Part shown: in pieces, positions 9,797 to 22,671 of the stretch
Numbering within the stretch: the stretch's first letter is position 1
How the letters are laid out: each line of letters opens with the position of its first letter
Notes under the pieces: model-generated
The model's input: the letters and a program-made list of their open reading frames with translations, nothing else
Databases searched by the model: none
Told to the model about the DNA's origin: nothing
DNA from: Nectonema munidae
Taxonomy: Eukaryota; Nematomorpha; Nectonematoida; Nectonematidae
Assembly (NCBI GenBank): GCA_030549495.1
Contig: JAUIRK010001041.1
Coordinates: 310,001-374,000, forward strand
Direction of reading: 5' to 3'
Length of the DNA: 64,000 nt
Made by a program: the position numbers and the translations under genes

Positions 9797-12796
9797 ATTT
9801 TATTTTGGATTTTAGTTTCTTCCTCTTTGATTATTAACTACTTTACTCTGAAAACGTATTCAACATTTTTTTTATTGAAACTTGATCTACAAGGTCTTAT
9901 TTTAACTCTCTTAATCTGAAGGCTGTGACAAAATGGGGATAAAATTTTTACATAAAATAAATGCAAAAAGTTCTTTTTTTTTGAATAATTATTTTTCTTT
10001 TTTCCATTGTGTTCCCGTAAAAGTCGATACTTTGCCACACCACGATGTCAACATTTTGTCTGCAAACCCCAATTTGCACGACTCCGAAAATTTTAGACAA
10101 ATGGAGGCGTGGAAAATGTATGTCCAAAACCAGTCAAAACCCTTACTAAATCTACAATTTAAAAGTTAACAAATATGCATATATTATTTTAATTTTAGCT
10201 AATATCATATACAATAAAAAAATATAGACATAGTTGTCTTGAAAAAGATTAACTCACTAGAAATTCAAATATCGAAAGATGATATCTTCAAAACTCTCAA
10301 ATAGCACACAATATGACATTTAGCATGCCCTCTATTTATTTATATACAGAATACCATGGTTAAACACATGAAGCAAGTCTATTTTGACCTACAGATAATT
10401 ATAACTGTCGGCGATAGCTTCTTTGACATGTAGATGCATGCCAATCTACAGTGGCAGTTTCGTTACGCTACGATATGGGGATTTTCGATCGGAAATCCTA
10501 CGAAAATTCATTTCTTCAAAGCGTGCTGCTGAAGCTGTACTATAGTCTTAAACAATCACGCTGTGTGATTGGGTTCTAGGGGTGGGTAATTATGGGGTTG
10601 TTTGCGTTTAAAAATTATAACGCGAATTTTGTGAATTTTAGAAAAACTCAATATTCGATTAAAAATAAGTCTAGACATAGTAAAAGAAAATCCGTGATTA
10701 ATGAATTGTATTGAAAAATGAGGTAAATAGGGTATATTTCATTTACTAAAAATATCAAGATTAATTATCTTTTTTCAATCCATTATATTTTATTCAGTCT
10801 TGTAAATCTAAAAGTAGTCCTTTTTTGGTTAAGTCTGGATTAAGAGATATTCGCTTTCAACTGCTAGGCTATATATGCTCCCATTGCGCTTGAAGATGTT
10901 GAAATAAAGTTCGTTGTAATTTTAATTTCAAGGGTTCGGAGAGCATTGAGATCGAACCCGTGATCTTCAACTGTTAAACTGGGTGCATACCCAAAGAAGC
11001 AACCATTGAGGCTCAAGTAGGAGTAAATAATATTTAGAGTGTGACACATCCTATTGGGTAAAAAGGCATTGCTCAACGTTGTTAGGTGGCAATGCTATTC
11101 CTAAGTTATTGTGTTGCACATTTTCTTAAACTATATATGTTATTTGAACCGTAAAAAAATTGAATAGAAAAGTTGACCTTGAAAAATAGTCACGCTTTAC
11201 AATTAGAATAACAAAAAAATGAAAAGCACACATCACACTCCGAGAATACCCCATCAACCTCATTTTACTTTCAGATGTCTCACCTTATCTTTTCTCTATG
11301 CGCAATAGTAAGGAGATATTTTTCAATACAAATTTTATTTACCTTTTCTAATTTAAATTGTATCCCAAATTTGCAAAATTCATTGGAATCCATATTTTTT
11401 GAGTTGAAATCACTTGAAGTCTTCATCTTAATTATGATTTTTCGATCTTAAGATGTTAATTGATTAAATGTTAATTATATATAAACTAAATATTAATTAG
11501 TTTGCATACATTCACCAAAAGGACATTTTACAAAAAATAAAATATTCAAAGATATGTTTAAAAAGGATTTAACTATCAAACTGTAAAATTTATTATTTTG
11601 CAACAAAAACTTTAGAAAGAAAACTAAATATTAAAATCAAGGATTCCTCTTGGATTCAATTCAAAAAATCTGGATTCATGTAGATTTAACTAAAAAAAAA
11701 GTACCACTCATTAAAAATCATTTTGCAGTAGAAGGAGTGCTTGATTGATACATTTTTTAAATGGTTTCAAAATAAAATGTATATATATATTATATATTTG
11801 ATAAAATATTATAAAAACATTTGGGTAATTAAAGTCACTTATAAGGTCTAATATACGGCTCGTAAAAAGTTCCGCTATATATCAATGTCATTGAGAAAAA
11901 ATAAAAAGATAATGGATGATCTAAAGCAGAAGATTTCAATCGTAGTGATATCACATAGCAGTGGGAGAATTAAACTGTCGAATGGTCACCTCACATATGG
12001 CGGGGGGCAGAGAGGGCATTCTGTTTAGAGCGGCATATATTAAAAAAATTTATAAATTTGCTATCAATTCAAGTGGAAAAATGGTTAGCGATCTAAAATT
12101 TCAGGAACCTAAAAGAATTGGAAGTCATTTCCTGTGTGTATTTTATTTTTTAAACTTATCTTACTATTTAATTTACTAACTGGCTTTTTTAAGTAATGGG
12201 AAGGCAAATGAATCTATCAAAATTTTGAAACTAAAATTCCAGAGTCGAACTAAAAATCTTTTTTTTTGGAAAGTGGGTTTCAAAAGGCAAAAATCAGCAA
12301 TATAAAAAAAACAGATTAATACCTATTTTTTCACAATAAATACGGTTCAATTCTGAATCCAGATGTCCTTATTATCTGTTCAGTAATGGAAGACTTTTCT
12401 TTACTTCGTTGCATATAAAAAAAAATTAAAAATACAAACAAAATTAAAAAAAGTGTAAAAAAATCTTCATTCAACATATTTTGCTGATAAAAAAAACAAA
12501 ATCTTTTTGGAAAACATATAAAGATTTCACGGTATTTTGCGTTCTTTGAAAATTTCAATTGCAAAAAAATTAAAACAAAATAAAATAAAATTTAAATTTT
12601 ACAAAAGAGTGAAGCTAAGTGTCAATTCTCCTCAAAATCAAAAGGTAATTTTTTATTTTGAGGAGAATTGATGGTTTTGGGCATGCAAAGTCCTATACAA
12701 ATAAGATCAGCGTTTTTTGTGTTGAAAAAATTGGATATTAATTTTATCTCCAACTCAAAAATAAATAATTAATTCAAAGGAAAAGCGCTGTTCATT
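9797..12796. other. Intergenic stretch
   Basis: Three kilobases without a recognisable gene. It contains one tRNA-like repeat (about 10940-11020). The open frames at 9933-10169, 11961-12179 and 12331-12564 show no family motif. Confidence 0.35.
10940..11020 (-). repeat. tRNA-like SINE head (degenerate)
   Basis: On the - strand a B-box-like GGGTTCGATCTC (plus positions about 10949-10960) follows a GGTATGCACCCAG-type stretch at roughly the spacing of a tRNA A box. The acceptor arms do not pair, so it is not a tRNA gene. It is probably an old tRNA-derived SINE; family and boundaries are unknown. Confidence 0.35.
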
Positions 12797-12935
12797 TTAA
12801 CCCATTTAAGACCAAGCAAAGCAGACGATATCTAAAAAAAACGCAGACGATTTATATTCAAAGTCATTGAAAAAAGCAGACGAAGATGAAATTACTTATG
12901 TTCCAAAATAGGAACATTGGTCGTAAATGGGTTAA
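12797..12935. mobile_element. TTAA MITE, copy B (139 bp, identical to copy A)
   Basis: Same sequence and orientation as 5361-5499, including TTAA at both ends, the CCCATTTA TIRs, three GCAGACGA motifs and the ATGTTCC/GGAACAT hairpin. Flanking DNA is unrelated, so this is a separate insertion and not a duplication of the region. Confidence 0.85.
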
Positions 12936-13475
12936 AAAGAGCGCATTAAATTTGAAAATGGATGTACTTAAAGTAAAAATGGACTAAAAATCACCTTGAA
13001 AAATCAATTAAAAAAATACCAAATTTAAATGAATGCATACACCCATATGTGCATGAGGGCGAATCGGAAGTTTTACAACAAAAAAGTGGGATCCTTGCTC
13101 TAAGGGTAAAAGTATTCGCTGGCGTACAACTTTTCAGCAACACCGTTCAGCTCATTTTATTTTTAAACTTTTTTTTTATATTTAATTTGGTGCAAAAGTT
13201 TAGTTAATTCAAGTGATATAAAAAAAAAGTAGAAAGAAGTTGGACACAATTTAAAAGTTTGATGACTTACCATTTATGTTTGACAAAATGTTCTTTTATT
13301 CATTTTATTATTCAGTTAACAATTTGTTTTTTAAATTTTGGCGTATGAATAATAATTTTAAAATTTGGCACCTACGAATCCTTTTTTAAATATGCACTAA
13401 TATTTCATTTGAGGTATAACGCATTTTTCATATTTTAACTAAGACATGAAATGAGGCTTTGCTTTGTATCTTAAG

Positions 13476-13727
13476 GTATTGGTGAATTCACTCGTAAAAG
13501 TTGAGTTAACGAGTGGAAGTAGTGTTAGCCGGAATAAGCGGTTGATCTCAAAGAAGTGTTATCAATTTGGCAAGGATTGCAAGATTTGTATGTCGGCTTG
13601 TCAATCAGAAAGTGGCAAAGATTTCAAAAAATGCATGAACAACTGCAGCAAAACAGGAAAAGTTTGTGCTAGAGGCATGCTACATAAAAAGAAATTGGAA
13701 TCACTGACCAGAAAACATTCGGGATGA
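13476..13727 (+). CDS. Cysteine-rich secreted peptide, copy 1 (last coding exon)
   Basis: Family not recognised. The exon encodes 83 residues and a stop. Order: a short hydrophobic start that looks like the end of a signal peptide (VLVNSLVKV), a Ser/Thr linker, a basic processing site (RNKR), then a core with seven cysteines spaced C-x6-C-x2-C-x3-C-x10-C-x3-C-x6-C. The tail is lysine-rich and ends in Gly. The two CX3C motifs suggest a disulfide-pinned helical hairpin. No in-frame ATG lies upstream. The exon begins after TTTGCTTTGTATCTTAAG, a pyrimidine-rich acceptor shared with the other two copies, so the signal peptide start is probably in an unidentified upstream exon. About 67% identical by eye to copy 2. 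AATAAA at 13809. Likely an exported cationic effector or defence peptide; function unknown. Confidence 0.7.
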   Translation, partial: VLVNSLVKVELTSGSSVSRNKRLISKKCYQFGKDCKICMSACQSESGKDFKKCMNNCSKTGKVCARGMLHKKKLESLTRKHSG

Positions 13728-14420
13728 CCTTGAGTTCTCTTTCTTCTTCTTCTTCTTCAAAGTGAAGCTTTTGCTCTTTTGTGTTTTTCATTTTCGTGTC
13801 ATTGTAAAAATAAAGCAGATTGTAGTTTGTTTCACACTTTTCCTTCCAAGCTCTTCAGTTTAAACGCAACGAGTTTTGGTTGAAACCCAATTTTTATTCT
13901 CTCTACACACCGACCGTCTTTCATCCTTTGGAGTCAAGATAGTGAGGGGCATCTTATTTGCCAAATTTTTCCCACGCAGTGACCACTATCTAGATTCTCC
14001 ATTTTGGAGACCTTTCTTTCTATACTCATAGTTTTTCAATAGCGCACTTTCTAGAAATGGCATTAATGTGGTATTTAAAAAAAACCTTCCTTATTTTAAA
14101 TGTTGAAAATAGATTGTTGATGTTCTTTATCATAAAGTTATGCTTACGCTTTCACAAACACTCTTTACTGTGAACTCTTTAATTTTTTGTGTGAAATCTA
14201 AATATAAAGAGCTGTGCATTTTCAAAAACAAAAATTGAGTTAGTGAATGAAACGATAAATGAAGGAATAAATGACATTGTAAGTCATTGCTTGTGCGAAA
14301 TCGGTTTGTTTAAGTCACTACAATTTTGGAAATATTTAAATAAAAATCATTTGGGATCCCCGAAGAAATTATTATTAAAAAAAAAATGGAAAAATTAATT
14401 TTTTTTTTAAAGAAATTATT

Positions 14421-14486
14421 TTGACGTCAAATTGGAAAAATAATTAGCAGTAGGTTTATAAAAAGAGAAAGAGCTACAAAAATATG
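14421..14486 (+). promoter_or_regulatory. Duplicated promoter-like block (first copy)
   Basis: TTTTGACGTCAAATTG, AATAATTAGCA, TTTATAAAAAGAGAAAG and GCTACAAAAA occur here in the same order as at 17364-17432. The TATAAAAAG followed by a purine run looks like a core promoter. It also contains TGACGTCA, a perfect CRE-type octamer not kept in the second copy. Promoter role is inferred from position near the peptide cluster. Confidence 0.4.
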
Positions 14487-17363
14487 GATTAAACAAACGG
14501 ATCAAAGCAAAAAATGAAAAATGAAAATGAGCTCTTTCAAAGAAAATGGATAAAGCAAAAAATAGCGAGTTAAAAATTATTCAAATTTGGCAAAAGTGGA
14601 ACATTTTGGAAATGATGAAAATCAAATATTCAAAACGCTCTTTCTTGAAAGTTGAGCTAGAGGAAGTGGTAAAAAGTTTTTCATAATTTTTACACATTTT
14701 TATTTATTTCGACAAATTGTGATCCAGTTTATTTAAGTTTTATCCTGAAACAACAAAAAGTAAAATATTTATGAAAAATTTTAAACATCTTTACATTTTG
14801 ACAAACAAAAGAAAAATTTGCAAAAATAAACGTGATTTTAAAAAGATTCGATTTTTGGATTCACAATTCAATGACAGCATCCATTACATCTAAAAAAAAA
14901 AGAAAGAATTTTAAGGAAAAACGTTTCACATTCTTCATCCAAAACTTTTAATATTTGGGAACAATTTGCATAACGGAATTTTGGAATAAAAGAGGGAAAT
15001 TAGGATCAAAAAATTTTTGTTTAATAAGATTCCTTTACCTTTATCTGAAAGTACTGAATACTACGAAGTGAAACCAAATACAAGGAAGATCTCTTCAAAC
15101 GTTTTCCATTTCTGCATACGCAGTGATTTCCAATTTCTGCATGATCTCAAATTTGCTCAGCCAAAAGTTCCTTAAATATTGACCATATCGGCTTGCATCC
15201 ACGCTTCCGAAATGTGAATCTCTTCAGAAATCAGATTTTATACTCTCATTGAAAATGGTGTGCAAAAAATAGGACCTTTTGTGACTAAATATCGATGAAT
15301 AAACAGCAAAAATTTTGGACAGCCATTTAAAAAAACAAGATAAACTCCAATTTTAAATCAAAATTATTTCCTCTAGAATATATGAAAAAAATTGATCCAA
15401 TATTTTTTTTTCTAAGTAATTTTTTTCTGCGATCAGAGAAGTTATCAAAGTTGGCAAACTTGTTTCATATGATGAAGTGCATATGGCAAGAGACATAGAA
15501 GGTTCTCAAAAAGCGTTGATAGAATGAGGATTTAACAGGATGTTTGAAAAAATGTAACCTGATTGGAACAAATTTTCGACTTTAACAGAATTATAACACA
15601 AAACTTCTTTATTTCTCATTATGAACATTATAGTTTTTAAAAATAAAAAACAAAAATTTATCAACTACTCCAAAAAGTTTCAAAATTTGCTATTTTCAAG
15701 CATTTTTCGATTTATTTCTTCATATTTTTAAAGTTTCGGTAAAAATAACGTAAAACCTAACAAACCTTTCTTGACATATTTCTCTTCTATTATTAATTAA
15801 GAGGTTAAAATTTTTTTTTAATTATTTTGACTTTCTTTGCAAATTTCAATACGATTTAAATGATAAATTATTAGATAAAATATTCAGTATTTTAATTATT
15901 TGTTTTGTAAGTGGACTTACCCTAAGCTAGAAACAAAATCTTTGACAGATATGCCCATTGAGGTGAAATAATTATAACAAATATAAAAAATTGTGAAAAC
16001 TGGAGACTTTATTGTTCATTTTGCTAACTAGTTTCAGAGTATAAACTCTAAGTTGCTTCATTTTTGGCAAATGGCTTAGTTTTCAAAAATTATATTGACG
16101 AATTTGTTTTTGAAATCCTCAAAATTCAGAAAATTCGTTCAAATCTCGTTAACTTTCGTTAAACCCCGTTTTTTCGAATCGCCTAGAATGTTGATCCTAT
16201 GAATGAAATTATTTTTCCGCGCTGTCAAGGATTATTATCTATTTCCGCAAAGAGGAATGATGTAAAAATGGTTTCATAAATAAAATATACATTAAGTTGT
16301 TATTACTTGAATATTATTCGATTCGATGTTTCTGTGGAATTTCCCCGTATTGCATTCCGTTATCAGCCAGATATATGAAAACAATTTGAAAGAAAGGCCT
16401 TATTTTTGGCATTAAACATAAAGTTAGTTCAAGGTTACCTTGGTCATGTCTATCTAAGCGCAGAAAACTATAAAAATCAGTGAGGAGAGAGGAAGCTCAG
16501 GCATATAGATATATATATGTGTGTGTATATTCATAATAATTAGTTGTGGAAAAAAGATTGAATATGAAAGGTTTTAGATTTTCCCGTTTGATAGATGTAA
16601 CAAAATAAGGTTCTTAGACCTTTGCCCAAAAATTGGTCCAATTCTTCACTGTCACCTAGTTCAATTTGTTCATCCACCAAATTAGTGCCGTATCGCCTGG
16701 GTCGAGAATCCTTGTATTATAACAGATCAGACTTTTTACCAGAAGTAGCGTAGGATAACGAAAGATGAAAAATAGCCTATAGGATAATAATTATTTCTAT
16801 TTCTATGGATCATAAGCTGAATCAAAATGCATAACTTGTTTTTTAATAAGAGTGGTGATTTCTACTGATTGCGGTGCTGATGATTGAGATTTGTGTAAGA
16901 CTTCAAACTTTGAGGTTATGAGTTTTGTATTTATTTATTAGCATAAATCGTTGATATTTTATCCACACTAAATTTCATATTGGTGTTCTACATAGCCAAT
17001 CACATTGGTTTGACAAAAAAAAATGTATCTGAGAAACTTTTGAAAAAGTTATAAAACTTCTATATACTTATACATATCTGAATTTTTGGGAAAAATTAAA
17101 TGTCTACGATTTTAGCTTGAATGCAATATAATTAAAAAAGAAAATTTTAGATAAAGACAAAAATATCATTTTATAACTAAATAACATTTTGATTTATTTT
17201 AAAAATAACATTTTAATAAAGAAGCAAAATTACAACTTTAAACACCGAAAGAAAGAAGAAATCGTTAGTTATAAAATAAGAACTTACGCATTCAGGTTCA
17301 GCACAAAAAACACTATACCAAAATTAATATAGAAAAAATATATCATCTTTTCACATCTTTTTT

Positions 17364-17432
17364 GACTTCAAATTGTAAAAATAATAATTAGCACTCGATT
17401 AATAAAAAGAGAAAGCAAGCTACAAAAAATAA
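17364..17432 (+). promoter_or_regulatory. Duplicated promoter-like block (second copy)
   Basis: Shares TTTTGAC, TCAAATTG, AATAATTAGCA, AATAAAAAGAGAAAG and GCTACAAAAA with 14421-14486, roughly three quarters identical by eye. It lies about 150 bp before the acceptor of peptide copy 2, so it may be that gene's promoter or part of an ancestral duplication unit. Confidence 0.4.
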
Positions 17433-17577
17433 TTTTATGCAAATTTGTAAATGAATTTGAAATCTTCCAGTTTAGCGTCTGAGCATATTCTAACTCCTAG
17501 TAATAAATTGAGTCGGCAGTCTGAAAATGTTTTGTTCGGATAAACTCATTCAACGAAGCTTTGCATTATTTCTTAAG

Positions 17578-17829
17578 GTAATGGTGACCTCCTTGATGAG
17601 TGTTGAGTCAAAGAGCGAGAACACTGTGAGCAGGAGTAGACGCTTTCTTTCTAAGAAGTGCTATCAGTTTGGCAGAGATTGCAAGATTTGTATGTCCGCT
17701 TGTCAGAGTGAAAAAGGCAGCAGTTACAAAAAGTGCATCAACAACTGCAACAAAACGGGAAAAGTGTGTGCTAGAAGTCCGCTACACAAGAAGAAGCTGG
17801 ATGCCTTAAACAGAAGGCTTTCAGGATGA
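17578..17829 (+). CDS. Cysteine-rich secreted peptide, copy 2 (last coding exon)
   Basis: Family not recognised. Same 252-bp exon as copies 1 and 3: hydrophobic start (VMVTSLMSV), acidic/Ser linker, furin-like RSRR, then FLSKK and the seven-cysteine core with identical spacing and two CX3C motifs. The predicted mature peptide (about 61 residues after RSRR) has roughly fifteen Lys/Arg against three or four acidic residues, so it is strongly basic, and it ends in Ser-Gly. A frame running back to an ATG at 17527 gives a poor signal peptide (MFCSDKLIQRS...). The conserved TTTGCATTATTTCTTAAG before the exon argues for splicing instead. About 82% identical to copy 3 by eye. AATAAA at 17897, and the 3'UTRs of copies 2 and 3 share CATCATGTT and AAGTTTS-type words. 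Confidence 0.72.
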   Translation, partial: VMVTSLMSVESKSENTVSRSRRFLSKKCYQFGRDCKICMSACQSEKGSSYKKCINNCNKTGKVCARSPLHKKKLDALNRRLSG

Positions 17830-18230
17830 TTCCAAAGAATTGGAAACCTTTGCCAGCATCACTCATTATTATGCATCATGTTCACTCGTTATAACAAATA
17901 AAAAAAATTAAGTTTCTTTGGATTGGGAAAATTTTTTAAAAACTTTGTAATTATTTTTTGATATCGATTATATTATTGTTTTTATTAAGCGAATGCATAG
18001 AGATAAAATGCTCTATGTTAAAATAGGATTTGACTTTTAACTTAATTCCTCACGAATCCTACTTTAATCCACTTGAATCCTTCATTGATCCTGATTTTTC
18101 GAACTTGCTCATGCTGTAATGAAAAGTGTGAGATCAGTGTCCCAAGATAGGAAAATTCTTTTCTTTAAGGAGAGAATTAGTCTTCAAAATTTCAGTCATC
18201 AAAGGGTTAAATTGTAAAGAAAATGTTGTT

Positions 18231-18248
18231 GAGAGAGAGAGAGAGAGA
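18231..18248. repeat. (GA)n microsatellite
   Basis: Nine perfect GA dinucleotides. Confidence 0.9.
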
Positions 18249-20244
18249 ATTTAAAAAAATGATGATAATTTGTGACTACATATGTATTTAAATGAAAGAA
18301 ATAGCAATAAATTGAGCGTGTAGGTAGGGGATAGTTAGCATTCAAATGTCAAAATATGAACAAAGAATTGATTTTTTTGCTGATTCAAAAGCCACAAGGC
18401 CGCAACTAGGACACATATGATAAAAAGTTGATAACAATAATTGTTAAAATAAAATGAATTTAGGAGAAGATGCAATATAAGAATTAGTGGAATTGTCTAC
18501 AAGCAAGGCCTGTGTTTGTTGCAAGTAGAAAGAAAATAGCTTTTTAGTAAGCGCTTGAAGGATGAAATTTGACATACTTGAATCATTGAACGTTGAGATG
18601 TCATTAATAAAAGTCAAAGGAGATAAATAAGGTGCAAACACTAAAACTTTTCTTCCCTCATTCTGCATCTCCTTGATTTCTTGATCTCAAAAATGATCAG
18701 AATGGTCAACAAAATTTTTTTGTAAAATAATAGAGTTGAATAAAAGTTTTACTGTTTCCTGCTTATTTAGCAAGAGATTAAGAGATAAGCTTTTATATTA
18801 TTAGTCATGAAAAATAGTTAGCAAGTCAGTTAGTTCATAACTATTCATAAACTTTTTTCATAGTTTGTAGGTTATTCATTCACCAAAACAATGCTTAACA
18901 AAAAATTATTATCATAGCCTCATTTGAGCAATCATTATCCATATTCATCAACTGAATTTCAGTTTATGAATTGTGTGAGTACTATTTTGTCTGTGACATT
19001 TAAAAGCTTCAAAGATATTTACAAGCATTTGATTCAAGAGTGTTTTAAATAAAAAAAAAACCAAAATTTAGTTTTTTAAACAAAATAGATAATTTATCAC
19101 AATAAATCAAAAAATCGTAAATAAAATGAAAGAGTTGTGTGAATTAAATTCAAAAAAGATGAATCAACTGGATATACCCCAAAAGACATGACAATTGTTA
19201 ATTATATTAATTAAGATTTTGGAGACATACCTTTTTACTTTGACAAAGAGTAAATTAATATTATTAAATTTTTCAGCAGATAAATAAATTCTATCTCACT
19301 AAATCTAAGAATTGACAGATGAATGAGGATAAAAGTCCAAAAAAAAATTTAGATTATTATTATTATGAATATTTGTGAACAATGATTTTATTTAAAGGAT
19401 ATTAATTTTTCAAATTTTTTAATTTTTAAAGTCTGAAATTTTTTCTCTCTAATCTGTAACTTTTCGTTCGTGCAACTTAGCAAATTAAGGTAATGAGGAT
19501 TTTTGCAAAATCTCTCAACCCACAAAATTAAATCTTATCACCAGTCAAGAATATACAAGTACAAAACATTGATTTTTTGAATTTAAATATTTCTTAAAAT
19601 TTTTGAGAATCAACTAAAATGATAATGCAATTTCTCTTAGAATTAGTAATATATAAAAAAAATTTCTTCTTCATGTTGATTGCTTTTCCCATTTTACATG
19701 GGGCCGCAAATTTCACCAGCAATGCCCATTTCTTCCAATCTTCATACTCACTATATCATTTAACCGCCTTTCTTTTAAAGCGTAGAGGACGCAAACAAAC
19801 CAGCCATTTTTTTCATATGAAAAATGAAAAAAACAAATTTAATAAAAAGTTATATATATTTATTAAATGAAAAAAATAACAATATTTTACATTATCACTT
19901 GAAAATGGATCAATAACAGATTTTTATCGTATTTTGCCTTTTTTGATTTTGCATTTTTCTTGGAAATGAAAGTAAAAATATGTTATCAATGATGACTTTC
20001 TAACAAACACTGTGAAAGTTGGATTGAATATTCTCAAGCATATATAGAATATAAGAAGTCTGATGAAACTCATCAAAAATTTTGACTCATAGAAAAGCAT
20101 TGCCAGATCAAAATTATATCATTTTAAAAAAAAATTATAATTGCAAATTTATGGAGCTGAAGGAAGCTTTTGATAAGCACCCTCAAAATATTCAATGAAT
20201 AAAAACAGGAGTTTTCCATTTTTGCATATTCCTTTTACGTATCC

Positions 20245-20732
20245 GGTAAATTAACCCATTTCAATTCACCCAATTCAATTCGCCGATTTAAATGAGAAAA
20301 TCCAGAAATTTCCAGTATACATTCTCGTTTTTGTGCTTTGCTTTAAAAAAACAAATATCATTTTTCAGATTTAATAAATTTAAGAGCGATGGGTTATTAC
20401 AAATGTGTTTGATAACTATGAACTTATAATTCTTTTTAACTTTATATTTTATAAAAAAAATAAGTATTGAATAGGAATTAGAAGTAGAAGGAAAAAGATC
20501 AGATTTTTCAACAAAAGAAAAAAAGCAGAAGAAAAAAGAACAAAATATTACAATAATTCAATTCTGAGTTTTAATTATAAGGAAAATTAAAATGTGATGA
20601 AATGAATTTGTAATCAATAAATCAATAATGAATTTAAAAATCAATATATCTTTTTTCAGTGAAATTAATTGTCGGTGAATTAACACATCGGTGAAATAAC
20701 ACATCTGTGAATTGACTGTCGGTAAATTTACC
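20245..20732. mobile_element. Foldback / MITE-like element with GGTAAATT ends
   Basis: GGTAAATTAACC at the left and GGTAAATTTACC at the right, with AATTCACC, ATTCGCCGA and the inverted AATTGTCGGTGAATTAAC, TCGGTGAAATAAC and CTGTGAATTGAC words inside each end. The right end repeats a GGTGAATTAACACATC-like unit several times. The ends would fold back on each other. No target duplication or coding was identified. Confidence 0.4.
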
Positions 20733-22652
20733 TAGACTCTTCTTTTACAATCGATGCATAAGAATTATCATACGATGTTCAGCTTGGATTCATTGACCTA
20801 CAATGTGAGTGTGATGAAAACACAACAAAATTGATTGAGTTTTATAAATATCTCTTGTTCCTAAATGTCGGAAAAAAACTTTATTGCCTTCAAAAATTCC
20901 ACGTACTATATATTTGGCAAGACTTATCTTTGAGAGCAAATATTTACACTGATGAATACCAAAGGGACAAAAGCAGGACAAGACTATAACAAGTGATCAT
21001 ATGAATGACACTTTGACTAGTTTCTTTCGGTACGAATTTAACTCCTGATTTCAATCAAATTGTTAAAAGGAAGATAACAAGTTTGTGGGAAATCGAAAAA
21101 GAAAAATTAAAATTAAATTCTTCATTCAAACTTTTTAATGGTAAAATTGTGGTGTTATTGTCGATTTTAATTATACCTTTTGCCTCTATCGAAATTTCAA
21201 GTTTTTTATCAAGAAATGCCATCAAGAGATGTAAATATTCAAAATATGGCCAAATTCTGGCTTGAAAAATTCTGGATTTTGACAGCTCTGATTTAGACGA
21301 TATGTAACACCAAAAAAATAGAATTTATCTCTTTATCCAATTTCGATTCATCTCATGGGATCTTTTAGAACTTCATTACTTACAACTGTAATGATAAGAA
21401 AGCCATAGTTAACCGAATAACTATAGATTTAGTCTTTCAAAACTATGTCGGTAAGTTACAAGCTTTTTGACTTTCATGCATCTTATGGAAGGTTTCTTGA
21501 AGAAAGAAGCTGCACATCAGTGAGAAGATTAAAAGATATATCCAGACTGTGATACCTTTCCAATGAAGAAGAAGCCTATTGTTAGGTTTTTTTTTCATGC
21601 CTATTGATCATTATGAAGAGAAAGTTTGAATTATGATTATTACCACTTTTAATTAATGCTAGATTTACTTCCATTTTACAAACTTGAATAGGTGCGGATT
21701 TCTTGAATCTTTGGAATCAAATGGCAAACCATCTTTTTTTCTAAGCATCAAAAATGTTAAGATTAATTTTATATACTCTTCATTCTGCACATATGTAATT
21801 TGCTCTTTGATGTAGCTTTTATTTTGTTCTTGTTTATAAATACATTTTATTTCTTTTTCTGTTTATTCTCTATTAACTGTAACTCTTTGAAATAAATAAC
21901 TTACTTCCAATTTTTGCATACCGCGGTTAATTGGTTCCGATCAACGTGTGCACTTTGCAAAACCGCGTTGTTCAAGTTCTATTTACAATCCTTTTCGATG
22001 AGACTGATTCGCCAAAAAAACTATAAATTAGATGCAAAAAATTTATTTTTAAAAAATAAAATATATTTAAAAATAAAATTAAAAAACCGCGCTATGCAAG
22101 GTCTTCCTGTATACTGGGAAACTCTGAATCAGAAGACGGTCCAACAAATTGTTATAAAAAGCATGTTTCCATTATTATAATTAGGAAAGTCAAAAGTCAA
22201 CTTTTGATTTCCAATAGCAATTATTCTGAAACACGTAAATAGTTTCATGTTATAAAGGTTGTGTAAAAGAAGTCCTATGTCAACAAAAGCCAATTTTTGT
22301 ATTAATAGGTAAACTTTTTTAATAGTCCTTTTTTTGTAAATAATGTAGATTTTTGTAAAAATTTAACAAGTTAAAAAACAGATTGCGTATTTAACAATTT
22401 TGGATTTGCTTTTATTCACTGAAAATTCACAAGCCAAATAAAAAATAGATTATTCATTTTTATAATTTTTTTCACAGTTCATTTTAATAATAATTTTTAA
22501 TAATTGAAAAACATAATTTTACAAAGTAAGATGCTCTGATTTATACAGAAATATTGAATTTGAAAATGCTGTACGTATAGTATATAAGAAACATGGAAAA
22601 AGGAAGTAATAAAATAAATCATGAACATATCAAAAAAAGAAGTACATCTACG

Positions 22653-22671
22653 CATATATATATATATATAA
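22653..22671. repeat. (TA)n microsatellite
   Basis: About nine TA units. Confidence 0.85.

Larger units (their letters stand above)
13728..17577. other. Intergenic stretch between peptide copies 1 and 2
   Basis: No complete gene recognised. A block at 14421-14486 matches 17364-17432 just upstream of copy 2 and contains a TTTATAAAAAG TATA-like motif. The upstream exon of copy 2 should lie somewhere here but could not be identified by eye. Confidence 0.35.

Noticed and set aside
17527-17577. ATG at 17527 as the start of peptide copy 2
   Set aside because: The extra N-terminus is not shared with copies 1 and 3, which have no ATG there, and it gives a poor signal peptide; the CTTAAG acceptor explains all three.
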